From Bacteriovoracales bacterium (lineage in GTDB: Bacteria; Bdellovibrionota; Bacteriovoracia; Bacteriovoracales; Bacteriovoracaceae): a stretch of 64,000 bases of DNA. The notes beneath the pieces are model-generated. The model worked only from the letters and a program-made list of their open reading frames with translations. It did no database searches and had not been told where the DNA came from. The DNA lies in NCBI GenBank assembly GCA_028346125.1, contig JAOMEV010000001.1, forward strand, positions 1 through 64,000. The letters run 5' to 3'. The position numbers were made by a program, and so were the translations under genes. Shown here in pieces: positions 48,702 through 59,028 of the stretch (position 1 is its first letter; each line of letters starts with the position of its first letter).

Positions 48702-49832
48702 TTAGCTATCGCAGCTATACATTGCTTCGAAAAAGTTTGACGGTACATAGCAATCTCTTTTAAACACTTCTTTCCAATTTTTAAGGGGGATGTACTTATC
48801 TTCAGTTAGCGTGATATTATCAAATGGGACATCGGTACTTTTCCATGCCTTGAAATAGAAGTACTTTCCAAGTCGATTTGCGACTTTAAAATAATCCGCT
48901 ATTTTCTCCTTTTTCATCTCATGTAGACAGTCTATTGCCATAAATGTGTCAAAATGCTTACTTGGAAGCAAATCTAACTGATGAGGCATTATAAAAGCAA
49001 TACTAGAGTTTTCGAAGTCGTCTTTTATGGCCGAGTAATTTTCAAATTCACGAAATTTAAATATCTGCTTATCTTTAAAGGTTTTTGTTAAATAAAATTG
49101 TGATACATATAGAGCTGGTACAATATCACAAATAACATATTTAATGTCTTCATGCTTTTTAAGAAAAAATTCTGCGGTTCGACCTGATCCCGCACCAATT
49201 TCCAGGATTCTTTTTGGGAGATCTTTCTGAGCTTTTATAATTGATGAATATTCTATCGCTGAACTTAATATATCTTGAGATACTTTTTTGCCATTAATTT
49301 TTATAGTGGGAGGATTGCCAACATCACCTTCATCACAATCCTCGATTACTTCTGGGCATTGACTATTAACATAGTCATATAACAACACAGTCATAGCATT
49401 AAATAAAATAGACTCATCAATTTTTAAATAATCGTGCTTTTTTACAATTTCATTGATTGGAACTGAAAGATTATAATTCTCGATATCTTTAAAAAAATTG
49501 GCCCCAAGAACTCCTTTGATTCCATTTATCCAAGTATAATAATTGGTAGCTACTGTTTGCCTAAAGTTATCAACTCCACTTTCACTAATTTGTTCTAAGT
49601 TTTTTTTGTTAAGGTAATTCCAGTATTTTGATATACCCTCAAAGGCATCAGTTTCTAGAAATGTATCGACCATATTTATCAGGTCACTTTCTAAGTTAGA
49701 TGTTTCTTTGAAATTATTCCACCAAGCTTTAAATTTTTTATTGGAGTATAAGTTTCTCTCTGCGTGCTGCTTATATCTTCTATGAACGTCCAATATTAAT
49801 TGAGGTAGGCAGCTTTTAATTATCTGTTTCAT
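48702..49832 (-). CDS. putative sugar O-methyltransferase
   Basis: PKRILEIGAGSGRTAEFFLKKH, YVICDIVPALYVSQFYL, MAIDCLHEMKK. Confidence 0.7.
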   Translation of the reverse strand: MKQIIKSCLPQLILDVHRRYKQHAERNLYSNKKFKAWWNNFKETSNLESDLINMVDTFLETDAFEGISKYWNYLNKKNLEQISESGVDNFRQTVATNYYTWINGIKGVLGANFFKDIENYNLSVPINEIVKKHDYLKIDESILFNAMTVLLYDYVNSQCPEVIEDCDEGDVGNPPTIKINGKKVSQDILSSAIEYSSIIKAQKDLPKRILEIGAGSGRTAEFFLKKHEDIKYVICDIVPALYVSQFYLTKTFKDKQIFKFREFENYSAIKDDFENSSIAFIMPHQLDLLPSKHFDTFMAIDCLHEMKKEKIADYFKVANRLGKYFYFKAWKSTDVPFDNITLTEDKYIPLKNWKEVFKRDCYVPSNFFEAMYSCDS

Positions 49833-50293
49833 GAACCTTCCTTCGCATGTTTAAATAAACTCTTTTAGCTAGGTATTTTTAAAATATTGGCTTATGAGTT
49901 GTTTTATGCTTTGTTTCACTATCTTCGAGCATTTAATTAATTTTTACAACTAATAAAAGTAATAATTTTAGGTAAGCTCAATATGCAATTAAATGGAGGA
50001 AAATGTATCAAATTACAAAATAGGCTTTGAAGTAAATTTTTCTAAGGAGGTTTAAGAAATGGCCTATATTTTTGTCAAAGTTTTGAACTTGCACAAGGTT
50101 TTATACTAGGAATAAATTTTAATTTAATAAAGGTTTTTTCATTTCAATCATGTAAGTTATAGTTAAAACTTTCATCGAATATATTATACGACTTAAATTT
50201 GTGTAATAATACAGGGGTGTTAATCCAGATTTTGTTTTGGTCTATTTTTTAAGCAACTAATTTTTTAAATAACTTTTGAATAAAGAGAAAATT

Positions 50294-51475
50294 ATGAAAA
50301 TTTTGTGTGCAGTTCAATTTTATCACCCTGCCGTTGGAGGAATGGAAGAGGTTGTAAATCAACTTTCTGAAAATTGGGTTGGGCAAGGACATGAGGTAAC
50401 TGTTCTTACCTCGTTTCACCCAAATCGATTAGAGCAATCTTTAAATGGGGTAAAAATACAGTCATTTAAAATTAAGGGTAATTTTGTTGTTGGTTTAAGT
50501 GGAGAGGTTGAAAAGTGTAAATCTTTTTTGTTAAATAATAATTTTGATGTTGTTGTTTGCTTTGCTGCTCAGCAGTGGGCGGTCGATATTTTTTTGCAAG
50601 ATGGGTTTATAAAAAAGCTTAATTCGGTAAAAATTTTCGTTCCAACGGGTTTTTCAGGCCTTTATAACCCAATTTACAAAGAATACTTTGGCCGTATGGA
50701 GGAATGGTTTCATAATTTTAACCATAGTGTTTTTCTTTCCTACAACTACAGAGACATCGAATTTGCAAAAAAAGCCGGAGTTAAAAACTATTCCGTGATT
50801 CCTAATGGTGCGAGTAATATTGAGTTTAATAAGGAAAGACATAGCTATTCCATAGGAAGTAAATTTAAAATTCTACATGTGGGTAACCACACAGGACAAA
50901 AGGGTCATAAAGAGTTAATCCAAATATATAAGTTAGCAAAAATTAATAATTCGGAACTTATTATAATTGGTTCGAAAAATTGGAAGGGAAGATGTTACTT
51001 TTCCTGCAGATTAAAGGCAGGTTTGATCAACCTATATTTCCGTATACGTAGAGAGAATAAGTCAATAAAATTAAAAACCTTAGATCGTAAAGAAACTATT
51101 AAAACTTTTTATGACGCAAACCTTTTTCTTTTCCCATCGAATATCGAATGCTCTCCAATTGTTTTGTTTGAGGCAATGGCGTCTAAAACACCTTTTTTAG
51201 CAAGCTCTGCAGGAAATGCTGAAGAAATTGCTGAGTGGTCTAAAAGTGGAGAAATTTTAGACTCGATAAAAGATAAATATGGAAATACAAAAGTTGATGT
51301 TCAAAAATCAGCAGAAAGGTTATCAAGACTCTCTAATGATAAAAAGAGTTTAAATGATATGGCCGTACGTGGGTACGAGGCATGGAAAGAGCAGTTTACT
51401 TGGGGTCAATTAGCTCAACAATATACATCTCTTTTTTCAAGTGAGATGAACAAAAAAAATAAAGAGAGTTTATAA
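50294..51475 (+). CDS. glycosyltransferase family 4
   Basis: YHPAVGGMEEVVNQLSENWVGQGHEVTVLT, LFPSNIECSPIVLFEAMASKTPFLAS. Confidence 0.92.
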   Translation: MKILCAVQFYHPAVGGMEEVVNQLSENWVGQGHEVTVLTSFHPNRLEQSLNGVKIQSFKIKGNFVVGLSGEVEKCKSFLLNNNFDVVVCFAAQQWAVDIFLQDGFIKKLNSVKIFVPTGFSGLYNPIYKEYFGRMEEWFHNFNHSVFLSYNYRDIEFAKKAGVKNYSVIPNGASNIEFNKERHSYSIGSKFKILHVGNHTGQKGHKELIQIYKLAKINNSELIIIGSKNWKGRCYFSCRLKAGLINLYFRIRRENKSIKLKTLDRKETIKTFYDANLFLFPSNIECSPIVLFEAMASKTPFLASSAGNAEEIAEWSKSGEILDSIKDKYGNTKVDVQKSAERLSRLSNDKKSLNDMAVRGYEAWKEQFTWGQLAQQYTSLFSSEMNKKNKESL

Positions 51476-51534
51476 GCTGTGTTTATTGAAAGTGTGGAAT
51501 AATTCAGTTTTGCTTTTAGGTTTGAAGACCTTCT

Positions 51535-52815
51535 TTATAGGCTCCATATCCTTTTTATATTTTTAAATTTATAAGGGGGGGTTGACATGCTTTTAACGTC
51601 AATGAGCACAGCTTTATTATTACATAACTGGTCAAATGCTAGGTTGTCTAATTCTTTATATTGTTTATGGGGCACGGCCAATACTAACGCATCGACCTTT
51701 TTTATGTCCTGCCATGGAGAAAGTTTGATTCCATATTTTTTTAGAACTTCCGTTTGGTTTGCAAGAGGATCATGGATAATAACATCGACCCCAAAGGTTT
51801 TAAGTTCTTCATAAATATCAAAAACTTTACTATTTCTAATATCAGAACAATTTTCTTTAAAAGTTGCACCTAATATGGCCACTTTTGATTGACTCACATG
51901 AATACCGGCTTTAACCATTTCTTTTACTGTTTTTTCTGCTAAGTATTTGCCCATAGAATCGTTGATCTTCCTTCCAGAAAGTATAACTTGAGGAATATGC
52001 CCAAGTCGCTCAGCTTGGTAGGTTAAATAGTAAGGGTCGACTCCTATACAATGTCCACCGACGAGCCCTGGCTTAAAAGGAAGGAAATTCCATTTCGTGG
52101 ATGCTGCATCAATCACTTGACTTGTGCTTATACCCATTTTATCGAAAATAATAGAGAGTTCGTTCATGAGGGAGATATTCAAGTCTCTCTGCGTATTCTC
52201 AATCACTTTAGCTGCTTCAGCTATTTTTATGCTAGAAGCTTTATAAATTCCTGCATCAACCACTGAACTATAGACCTGCGAGATAATTTCTAAAGCTTCT
52301 GAATCACTTCCTGAAACGACTTTGGTTATTTTAGAAAAAGTGTGCTCTTTATCCCCTGGATTAATTCTTTCAGGTGAGTAACCCACTTTAAACTCACCCA
52401 ATTTTAACCCAGAAACTTCTTCTAATACTGGAATACAATGTTCTTCAGTTGCACCGGGATAAACTGTTGATTCAAAAACAACAACATCGCCTTTTTTTAG
52501 AGCATGGGCAACTGTTTCACTGGCGGCCTTTAGCAATGACAAATCAGGCCTTTTGGCACTATCAATAGGAGTTGGAACGGCCACGATAAAAAATCGAGAA
52601 TTTTTTAAGTCTAGAGGGTCAGATGTAAAGGTGATCTTGGAGTTTTTTAGGTCTTCTTTTTGAATCTCACCCGTATGATCAAAGCCTTGAATGAGGTCAT
52701 TAACCCTTTTTTTGTCGATATCAAATCCTACAACAGGCATTTTTTGTGCGAAGGAAATGGCGACAGGGAGGCCTACGTAGCCAAGGCCAACCACAGCAAT
52801 ATCTCGTTCATGCAT
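51535..52815 (-). CDS. nucleotide sugar dehydrogenase (WbpA/TviB-like)
   Basis: IAVVGLGYVGLPVAISFAQK, ESTVYPGATEEHCIPVLE, GYSPERINPGDKEHTF, VGGHCIGVDPYYLTYQAE; ATG at 52815. Confidence 0.93.
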   Translation of the reverse strand: MHERDIAVVGLGYVGLPVAISFAQKMPVVGFDIDKKRVNDLIQGFDHTGEIQKEDLKNSKITFTSDPLDLKNSRFFIVAVPTPIDSAKRPDLSLLKAASETVAHALKKGDVVVFESTVYPGATEEHCIPVLEEVSGLKLGEFKVGYSPERINPGDKEHTFSKITKVVSGSDSEALEIISQVYSSVVDAGIYKASSIKIAEAAKVIENTQRDLNISLMNELSIIFDKMGISTSQVIDAASTKWNFLPFKPGLVGGHCIGVDPYYLTYQAERLGHIPQVILSGRKINDSMGKYLAEKTVKEMVKAGIHVSQSKVAILGATFKENCSDIRNSKVFDIYEELKTFGVDVIIHDPLANQTEVLKKYGIKLSPWQDIKKVDALVLAVPHKQYKELDNLAFDQLCNNKAVLIDVKSMSTPPYKFKNIKRIWSL

Positions 52816-53046
52816 CTTTAAGTCCTTCTGAAGTATAAAAAGCTCCAAAAATATTAACACAAGAAGAAAAGTTAAAACAAATTTAATGAAAAGAATTCTT
52901 AATTTTAAAGGAGGTGAATTAGCATATTTTAAACGTTATTCTATGGAAGTAGGAGAACTCACCTAAAGAGTTATTAAAATAACCCTGGTAATAATGGTAA
53001 AACTAAATAAAATTTAGAAAAATTTAAAAGAATAAAGGATTCAAAG

Positions 53047-54945
53047 GTGTGTGGAATCTTAGGGACCTATTCACTAGTTCGTGGAGGGCATTTGCCCGAA
53101 AAAAAGTGTTTTGAAGCTTCACTTCAGCTACTCAATAGGAGAGGACCCAATGCGTCGGATCTATTTCAAAACCATCGGGTCCAGTTAGGACATACAAGAC
53201 TTTCAATTCAAGACCTCTCATCTTTGGGAAATCAACCCCTTTGGGATAAAGCTAAAAGGTATTGTCTAATTTATAATGGGGAGATTTATAATTTTAATCA
53301 GTTAAGGGCCGAACTTTTAAGTAAGGGGTATTCTTTTGTTTCACAAGGTGACAGCGAAGTCCTTCTAAACCTCTATATTGAATATGGTAGTAAATGTCTT
53401 CAGAGACTCGACGGCTTCTTTTCTTTTGCTGTTTATGATAGCAAAAAAGACTCTCTATTTTTGGCAAGGGACCGTTTTGGAATAAAGCCACTTGTTTACT
53501 CCATAGAAAATGGAAAATTATTTTTTTCTTCTGAAATGAAGGCCCTATTTCCCCTTCTTCAGAAAAAGGAGTTGGATCCTTCCTCACTTTACCAATATCT
53601 TCAATTTACTTATATCCCAGCACCTCATTCTATTTTTAAAGGAGTTAAAAAACTCTTACCAGGCCATTTTCTTAAAGTAGAAAATGGGAAAGTAGAAATC
53701 GAAAAATACTTTGAATTAAAATGGAGGCCAGGTGAATATGCAGATATTCCATATCAAAAACAAAAAAATATTCTTGTAGACCTTCTAGATAAATCTGTTA
53801 AAGACCGCCTGATTTCAGATGCGCCATTAGGTGCATTTTTAAGTGGAGGTATTGATTCTTCCGCAGTTGTTGCTTTGGCCTCTAGACATGTTCCTCATTT
53901 AAAAACATTTTCTATAGGGTTTAAAAATAATAAAGTTCATGATGAAACGCGCTATGCCAAGTTTGTCGCTGATAAATTTATGACAGACCACACGGTTATT
54001 AAAATTGACGAGCAAGATTACCTAAACAATCTTAATGATGTTTTGGACTATTTGGATGAACCTTTTGCTGACTCTTCTGCACTTGCCGTTTATATATTAT
54101 CAAAATATGTGAGAGGCGATGTCAAAGTCGCTCTTTCAGGCGACGGTGCAGATGAGGTTTTTGCAGGTTACAATAAGTATAAGGCGGAGTACTTGTTGAG
54201 ATCCCGACCAGGTATGAAAGGTGCTCTAAAAATTCTAGCCCCAGCGTTAAACTTCCTTCCTAAATCGAGGGATTTTAAGTTTGCAAATTTTGGAAGACAA
54301 ATTAACCGACTAGCAAAGGGTGCCCAACTATCCGAGTCAGAAAGGTATTTTCATTGGTGTCGATTCATTGAAAAGAAGCGCGTTTTAGAGTCCTTTTCTC
54401 CTTCATTTAGAGAAATGGTTGATGAGGAGACCTTTAAAGATCGATGTCATGAAAGCATATTGGACTCCGAAAAGAGTGATTTTAATCAAATACTATATAA
54501 TGATGTTCACTACGTTCTTCCTAATGACATGCTTGCAAAAGTGGATATGATGAGTATGGCAAACTCTTTGGAGGTAAGGGTTCCTTTCTTAGGCCACAAA
54601 GTGGTTGAGTTTGCTTTTTCATTAGGGCCTGATTCTAAAATAGACTCCAAAATGAAAAAGAAGATTTTACAAGATTCTTTTAAAGAAATTTTGCCCAAAG
54701 AGCTTTATAATCGCCCGAAGCAAGGTTTTAGTATCCCTCTTTACCAATGGTATCGAAATGAATTATGGGAAAAAATTGATAGAGACCTTTTATCAAGGGA
54801 AAGGATCGAAGCACAAAACATTTTTAGCTATGCTTACATTAATGATCTAAAGCAGCGAGTTAAGTTGGGTAAAAAGGATGATGTAGAGGCCCATATGTGG
54901 TCTTTGATTGTTTTTCAAAGTTGGTATCAAAAATATATGGAGTAA
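53047..54945 (+). CDS. asnB: asparagine synthetase, glutamine-hydrolysing
   Basis: MCGILGTYS (GTG start, Cys2), YNGEIYNFNQLRAEL, SGGIDSSAVVALAS. Confidence 0.95.
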   Translation: MCGILGTYSLVRGGHLPEKKCFEASLQLLNRRGPNASDLFQNHRVQLGHTRLSIQDLSSLGNQPLWDKAKRYCLIYNGEIYNFNQLRAELLSKGYSFVSQGDSEVLLNLYIEYGSKCLQRLDGFFSFAVYDSKKDSLFLARDRFGIKPLVYSIENGKLFFSSEMKALFPLLQKKELDPSSLYQYLQFTYIPAPHSIFKGVKKLLPGHFLKVENGKVEIEKYFELKWRPGEYADIPYQKQKNILVDLLDKSVKDRLISDAPLGAFLSGGIDSSAVVALASRHVPHLKTFSIGFKNNKVHDETRYAKFVADKFMTDHTVIKIDEQDYLNNLNDVLDYLDEPFADSSALAVYILSKYVRGDVKVALSGDGADEVFAGYNKYKAEYLLRSRPGMKGALKILAPALNFLPKSRDFKFANFGRQINRLAKGAQLSESERYFHWCRFIEKKRVLESFSPSFREMVDEETFKDRCHESILDSEKSDFNQILYNDVHYVLPNDMLAKVDMMSMANSLEVRVPFLGHKVVEFAFSLGPDSKIDSKMKKKILQDSFKEILPKELYNRPKQGFSIPLYQWYRNELWEKIDRDLLSRERIEAQNIFSYAYINDLKQRVKLGKKDDVEAHMWSLIVFQSWYQKYME

Positions 54946-55041
54946 GTTCAAGAGTCAGAGCTTACATGTTCACTAATTGTTCCTAAGAGAAAACTTATTT
55001 GATATAAAGATACGGAATATGGGCCTATATTTAACCGTGGT

Positions 55042-55932
55042 TTGGTTGCTTTGGAAAAAAACCTTAATGATAAAGATCATACTCTACCCTTAATAAGTGT
55101 TGTTATGTGTGTCTATAATGGGCAAGATTGTGTTGGGGATGCGATTGATTCCATCATTGCCCAAACTTTTAATAATTATGAGCTTATTATTTGTGACGAC
55201 GCTTCTACAGATAAGACTGTCTCAATTCTAGAGAGATATGAAAAAAACCCTAAAATAAAAGTTTTAAAAAATGATGTTAATAAGGGGTCAGGCTTTTCAA
55301 GGAATCGATGTATAAGTGAATCTAGGGGAGATTATATTGTTATTCAAGATGCTGACGATAAGTCTGCCAATCGGCGATTACAGGTTCTTTATGACTCGAT
55401 TAAAGAATTAAAAGCTTCAGTTGTTGGTAGTAGTGCTATACTTGTTGACGGAGACTTTTGTTGGGGAGTTATGACTTATCAGCAGAGGCCCAAAAAGTAT
55501 GAGTGGATTCGTTCCATGCAGATTGTCCACGCTTCAATTATTGTAAAAAAGGCCGACGTTCTTGAGGTCGGAGGCTACAGCGCTTTTAAAAAAGATAGAA
55601 GTGAAGATTATGATTTGTTGTGCCGCATAGCTGCTAGAGGAAAGGTAATACGTAGTATTAAGGACCCTCTTTATATAATTAATTATAGTGAGAATGACTA
55701 TAAAAGAAGAACCTTTGTAAGTCGTCTCTATGAAGTGAGAGCAAAATATAAGGCCTGTTTCTATATTTCGCCGCCATTATTGTATTACCTTTATTGTTTG
55801 AAGCCTCTTGTCTTGGCGTTTATGCCCAAAAAGATTCAATTTTTAATACACAAAATGATTTTTAGTGGAAATAAATCTAGACACTTCAGTCCTAGCGATA
55901 TCGATACCAATCCCAGTGGCCCAAAAGCTTAG
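55042..55932 (+). CDS. glycosyltransferase family 2
   Basis: ISVVMCVYNGQDCVGDAIDSIIAQTFNNYELIICDDASTDKT, IQDADD. Confidence 0.93.
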   Translation: MVALEKNLNDKDHTLPLISVVMCVYNGQDCVGDAIDSIIAQTFNNYELIICDDASTDKTVSILERYEKNPKIKVLKNDVNKGSGFSRNRCISESRGDYIVIQDADDKSANRRLQVLYDSIKELKASVVGSSAILVDGDFCWGVMTYQQRPKKYEWIRSMQIVHASIIVKKADVLEVGGYSAFKKDRSEDYDLLCRIAARGKVIRSIKDPLYIINYSENDYKRRTFVSRLYEVRAKYKACFYISPPLLYYLYCLKPLVLAFMPKKIQFLIHKMIFSGNKSRHFSPSDIDTNPSGPKA

Positions 55933-56647
55933 AGCGAAAGCTCTTTAGGTTATCCCACTTATTCACTTCGCACCTGTTAAGAAGCAAGGGGTTGGTAGAA
56001 GGTCGGTTTGTGTCGAAACGAGAGGTACCAATTCTTTTGTAACCGGCCAGTTTTCCAATTTCCATCACTTTTTTATTTGTATGACCAAAAGGGTAGCTCA
56101 TGGTCAAGACCTCTTTTCCAAGAAGGTCTTCAAGGTATTTTTTTGACCCTTCCATTTCTTGAACCATTTTTTCTTCGGGAAGGTTTGCTAAGGAACAGTG
56201 TTTAGCTCCATGTGCACCAATCGTCACACCGGGGTAAGATGCCAACTCCTTCAGTTCCGAGGGGGTAAGAAAATCTGGGTGCTTTTCTTTAACAAAGTTT
56301 GTTGAAATAAAGACGGTAAAGGGAAGGTTTTTTTCTATTAGAAGTGGGGCGGCAAGAGTTAAATTGTTTTTATAACCGTCGTCAAAGGTAATAGATAAAA
56401 GGCCTTTTTCCTCTGTTGTACAATCTGAAAAATGCTGAACATTCCATTTTTCATTTTGATCAATTTCATTGAGGTGATCTTTAAAATATTTAAGAGGTAC
56501 TGTAAAGAGTCCTGTGGGATCCATGTCAACTGACTTCTCAATGGAATGATACATTAAAACTCTTCCGCCAGGTCTTAAGGGACGGAGGTGCCCTATAGAA
56601 TAGGCAAAACTAATTGTCTTCCTGATTTGATGTTTTAGTTTCATCAT
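55892..56647 (-). CDS. polysaccharide deacetylase (NodB homology)
   Basis: VLMYHSIE, LLSITFDDGYKNNLTLAAPLL, TIGAHGAKHCSL, MSYPFGHTNKKV. Confidence 0.9.
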   Translation of the reverse strand: MMKLKHQIRKTISFAYSIGHLRPLRPGGRVLMYHSIEKSVDMDPTGLFTVPLKYFKDHLNEIDQNEKWNVQHFSDCTTEEKGLLSITFDDGYKNNLTLAAPLLIEKNLPFTVFISTNFVKEKHPDFLTPSELKELASYPGVTIGAHGAKHCSLANLPEEKMVQEMEGSKKYLEDLLGKEVLTMSYPFGHTNKKVMEIGKLAGYKRIGTSRFDTNRPSTNPLLLNRCEVNKWDNLKSFRSKLLGHWDWYRYR

Positions 56648-56793
56648 ATTTTTTTTGGCCCCTGATACTTATTAAAGATAAATCTTGCAAGTGGAAAAGA
56701 ACAATGACTCCTTTCTTCTGTTGCCCCTTCTCGGTTAAGAAGTTTTGCATCCCACTGGTGATTTGTGCCACTTAAAATTTCGCCGACTACCAT
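56644..56793 (-). CDS. 49-aa small ORF coupled to both neighbours (or remnant)
   Basis: MVVGEILSGTNHQWDAKLLNREGATEERSHCSFPLARFIFNKYQGPKKI; start overlaps the upstream stop (ATGGTAG), stop overlaps the deacetylase ATG. Confidence 0.4.
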   Translation of the reverse strand: MVVGEILSGTNHQWDAKLLNREGATEERSHCSFPLARFIFNKYQGPKKI

Positions 56794-57836
56794 AGGAATC
56801 TCACAAAGCGCACTTTATGATAAAATTCAGGGCAACTATTTTTCACATTGTTTGGCAAGGAGGGCCAAGTAAAGGCCTCGAGGCCAAATTTTCTTAAGAA
56901 AATTTTAACTTTTTCAAAGACAGCGTCCTCACAAGTAAAAGGGTAGGAGTATGGAGAAGTATAGGCGCCTAGAGATTGAGACAATGGTCTAATCTCAAAG
57001 TGAGCAAGAAGCTCCTCCACTCTTTGAAATAAATACCTTCTCCTTCTAATTTCATTTTTTTGATCAAGAAAAGAGAGTAAATTTTCAGGGTAACAGGGAG
57101 AAAATGTACCAGGAATTTTGAATTCACTTTCCTCATCATCGGGAGGTATTTCATGGCCTTTTAAGAGCTTTTTTACCCTTCTTAGGAGGGAGGTCATGAG
57201 CTGTATATTTTTTCCATTTATCATGGGCCCCAATGAGGCCATATTTCTTTTTATGGAGTAAAACGAATTTGATGGAGATTCCTGAAAAGAAGTTTGGGTG
57301 TGTATGCTCTTTTTAAGAGAGGGATGATTTAAAGAAAGGGCCGCTCCATTATAAATTGGGATGGTTTTTCTAAGACTAAAAATACCGATGTCTCCTCGTT
57401 TACCCAAAAACTGTCCTGATTCATCTCTGGAAAGAAACCCATGAGCATTATCTTCGATGAGCCATGCCTTATTTTTGTTACAGTATTGTCTAAAAGGAGA
57501 AAGGTCTTGAGGAAGACCAAAATAATTAACACAAACAATTGCTTTGGCCTCGGATAGTGTTTCAGGAACCAACTTTAGGTTTTCGTCAATATCATAAAAT
57601 TTAACTTGGATGCCCTTAATGTAGAAGGGGGCCAGAAAGTCTCGACAGATAAAAGAAGGAATTAAAATCGAATCACCTTCATAAAGGTTTAATGCCTCTA
57701 TCCCTTTCACCATAGCGTATCTTGCAAGAGAAAAATATTGGGTTCTTTTGGGGTCGAAGAAAAATTGGCCACTTTTTTTTTGAAATGACTTGGGAAAATA
57801 AATTTGGTCTACCGAGTCAATAAACTGTTGATCCAT
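56787..57836 (-). CDS. DegT/DnrJ-like PLP-dependent aminotransferase
   Basis: DSILIPSFICRDFLAPFYIKGIQVKFYDIDENL, WLIEDNAHGFLS, GIFSLRKTIPIYNGAALS (PLP Lys region). Confidence 0.8.
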   Translation of the reverse strand: MDQQFIDSVDQIYFPKSFQKKSGQFFFDPKRTQYFSLARYAMVKGIEALNLYEGDSILIPSFICRDFLAPFYIKGIQVKFYDIDENLKLVPETLSEAKAIVCVNYFGLPQDLSPFRQYCNKNKAWLIEDNAHGFLSRDESGQFLGKRGDIGIFSLRKTIPIYNGAALSLNHPSLKKSIHTQTSFQESPSNSFYSIKRNMASLGPMINGKNIQLMTSLLRRVKKLLKGHEIPPDDEESEFKIPGTFSPCYPENLLSFLDQKNEIRRRRYLFQRVEELLAHFEIRPLSQSLGAYTSPYSYPFTCEDAVFEKVKIFLRKFGLEAFTWPSLPNNVKNSCPEFYHKVRFVRFLW

Positions 57837-57885
57837 GCTTTTTTAACCTTAAGAGTTAGCTAATCACCTATCATATAATTATTAA

Positions 57886-57917
57886 GATGATTAAGAAAAC
57901 ACCTTTTCCTAATCATC
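57886..57917. promoter_or_regulatory. 14-bp inverted repeat in divergent intergenic region
   Basis: GATGATTAAGAAAA-CACC-TTTTCCTAATCATC, one non-Watson-Crick position. Confidence 0.5.
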
Positions 57918-58002
57918 TCAGTTTTGGTTTAGGTATGGCCGATCTTAAACATAAAATGATATTGTGCTCAAGGATGATGTTGAAAACTTTGGCGGTATTA
58001 AA

Positions 58003-59028
58003 ATGAATTTTAAATCCTACTGTGATTTGAAGATAATGTTACAGAATAAGCCCCAAAAATGGCTTTTGACAGGGGCGGCGGGCTTTATAGGGAGCAACCT
58101 TTTACAAGAACTTCTTGAGCTTGATCAAAAAGTAGTTGCTATTGATAACTTTAGCAATGGACTTCAGTCGAACTTAGATGAGGTGAAGAAGAGTGTAGGA
58201 GAAAGGTGGCGCAACCTTCAATTTATTGAAGGAGACTTTTGCCAAAAAGATATTATGCTAGACCTTTGCGATGAGGTCGATTACGTGCTTCATCAGGGGG
58301 CCCTGGGTTCAGTACCCCGATCAATCAATGATCCCTTGACTTCAAACCGTCATAATGTGGAAGGGCAGTTAACAATTTTAACAGCGGCCAAAGAAAAAGG
58401 CGTTAAAAAAGTAGTTTTCGCAAGTAGTAGTTCTGTTTATGGAGATCATCCTGACCTCCCCAAAATGGAAGAAAAAATTGGAGAGCAGCTTTCTCCTTAT
58501 GCTGTTTCAAAATATGTTAACGAACTTTATGCCTCTGTTTTTTATAAAAACTTTGGGCTCTCTAGTGCAGGGCTTCGCTATTTTAATGTTTTTGGAAGAA
58601 GGCAGTCACCAAAAGGACCTTATGCTGCGGTGATTCCAATTTGGATTCAGTCTATGATACGCGGAGAAGATGTCTGTATTTTTGGAGATGGTAAAACAAG
58701 CAGAGACTTTTGTTATGTTAGGAATGTTATCGAGGCAAATATTCAGGCGGCCTGTGCAAAGGTCGAGGGGGCCTATGCTTATAATATTGCTTTGAGTGAT
58801 CAGACGAGTCTCAATGATCTATTTTCTTATCTTAAAGAGTTTCTATCTTCCGAATGTGGGATTAACTATAATAAAGATCCCGTCTACAAAGACTTTAGAA
58901 AAGGCGATGTGAGGCATTCGAGAGCGAATATTGAAAAGGCCCAAAAAGATTTTAAATATAATCCAGAAGTTAGGGTCGAGGATGGTCTTCGTAAAGCAAT
59001 TAAATGGTATGTGGAGACGTTGAGGTGA
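58003..59028 (+). CDS. UDP-N-acetylglucosamine 4-epimerase-like (WbpP-like)
   Basis: KWLLTGAAGFIGSNLLQELLELDQKVVAIDNFS, HQGALGSVPRSINDP, SPYAVSKYVNELY, TSRDFCYVRNVIEANIQA; start choice uncertain (57964 or 58003). Confidence 0.88.
   Translation: MNFKSYCDLKIMLQNKPQKWLLTGAAGFIGSNLLQELLELDQKVVAIDNFSNGLQSNLDEVKKSVGERWRNLQFIEGDFCQKDIMLDLCDEVDYVLHQGALGSVPRSINDPLTSNRHNVEGQLTILTAAKEKGVKKVVFASSSSVYGDHPDLPKMEEKIGEQLSPYAVSKYVNELYASVFYKNFGLSSAGLRYFNVFGRRQSPKGPYAAVIPIWIQSMIRGEDVCIFGDGKTSRDFCYVRNVIEANIQAACAKVEGAYAYNIALSDQTSLNDLFSYLKEFLSSECGINYNKDPVYKDFRKGDVRHSRANIEKAQKDFKYNPEVRVEDGLRKAIKWYVETLR

Noticed and set aside
55892-55932. 41-bp 3' overlap of convergent GT2 and deacetylase genes
   Set aside because: Real but ordinary for compact loci; not enough to propose antisense regulation
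57985-58002. ggcggta resembling a JUMPStart/ops core upstream of the WbpP-like gene
   Set aside because: Only 7 nt, within AT-rich sequence and at the start codon; no extended JUMPStart sequence
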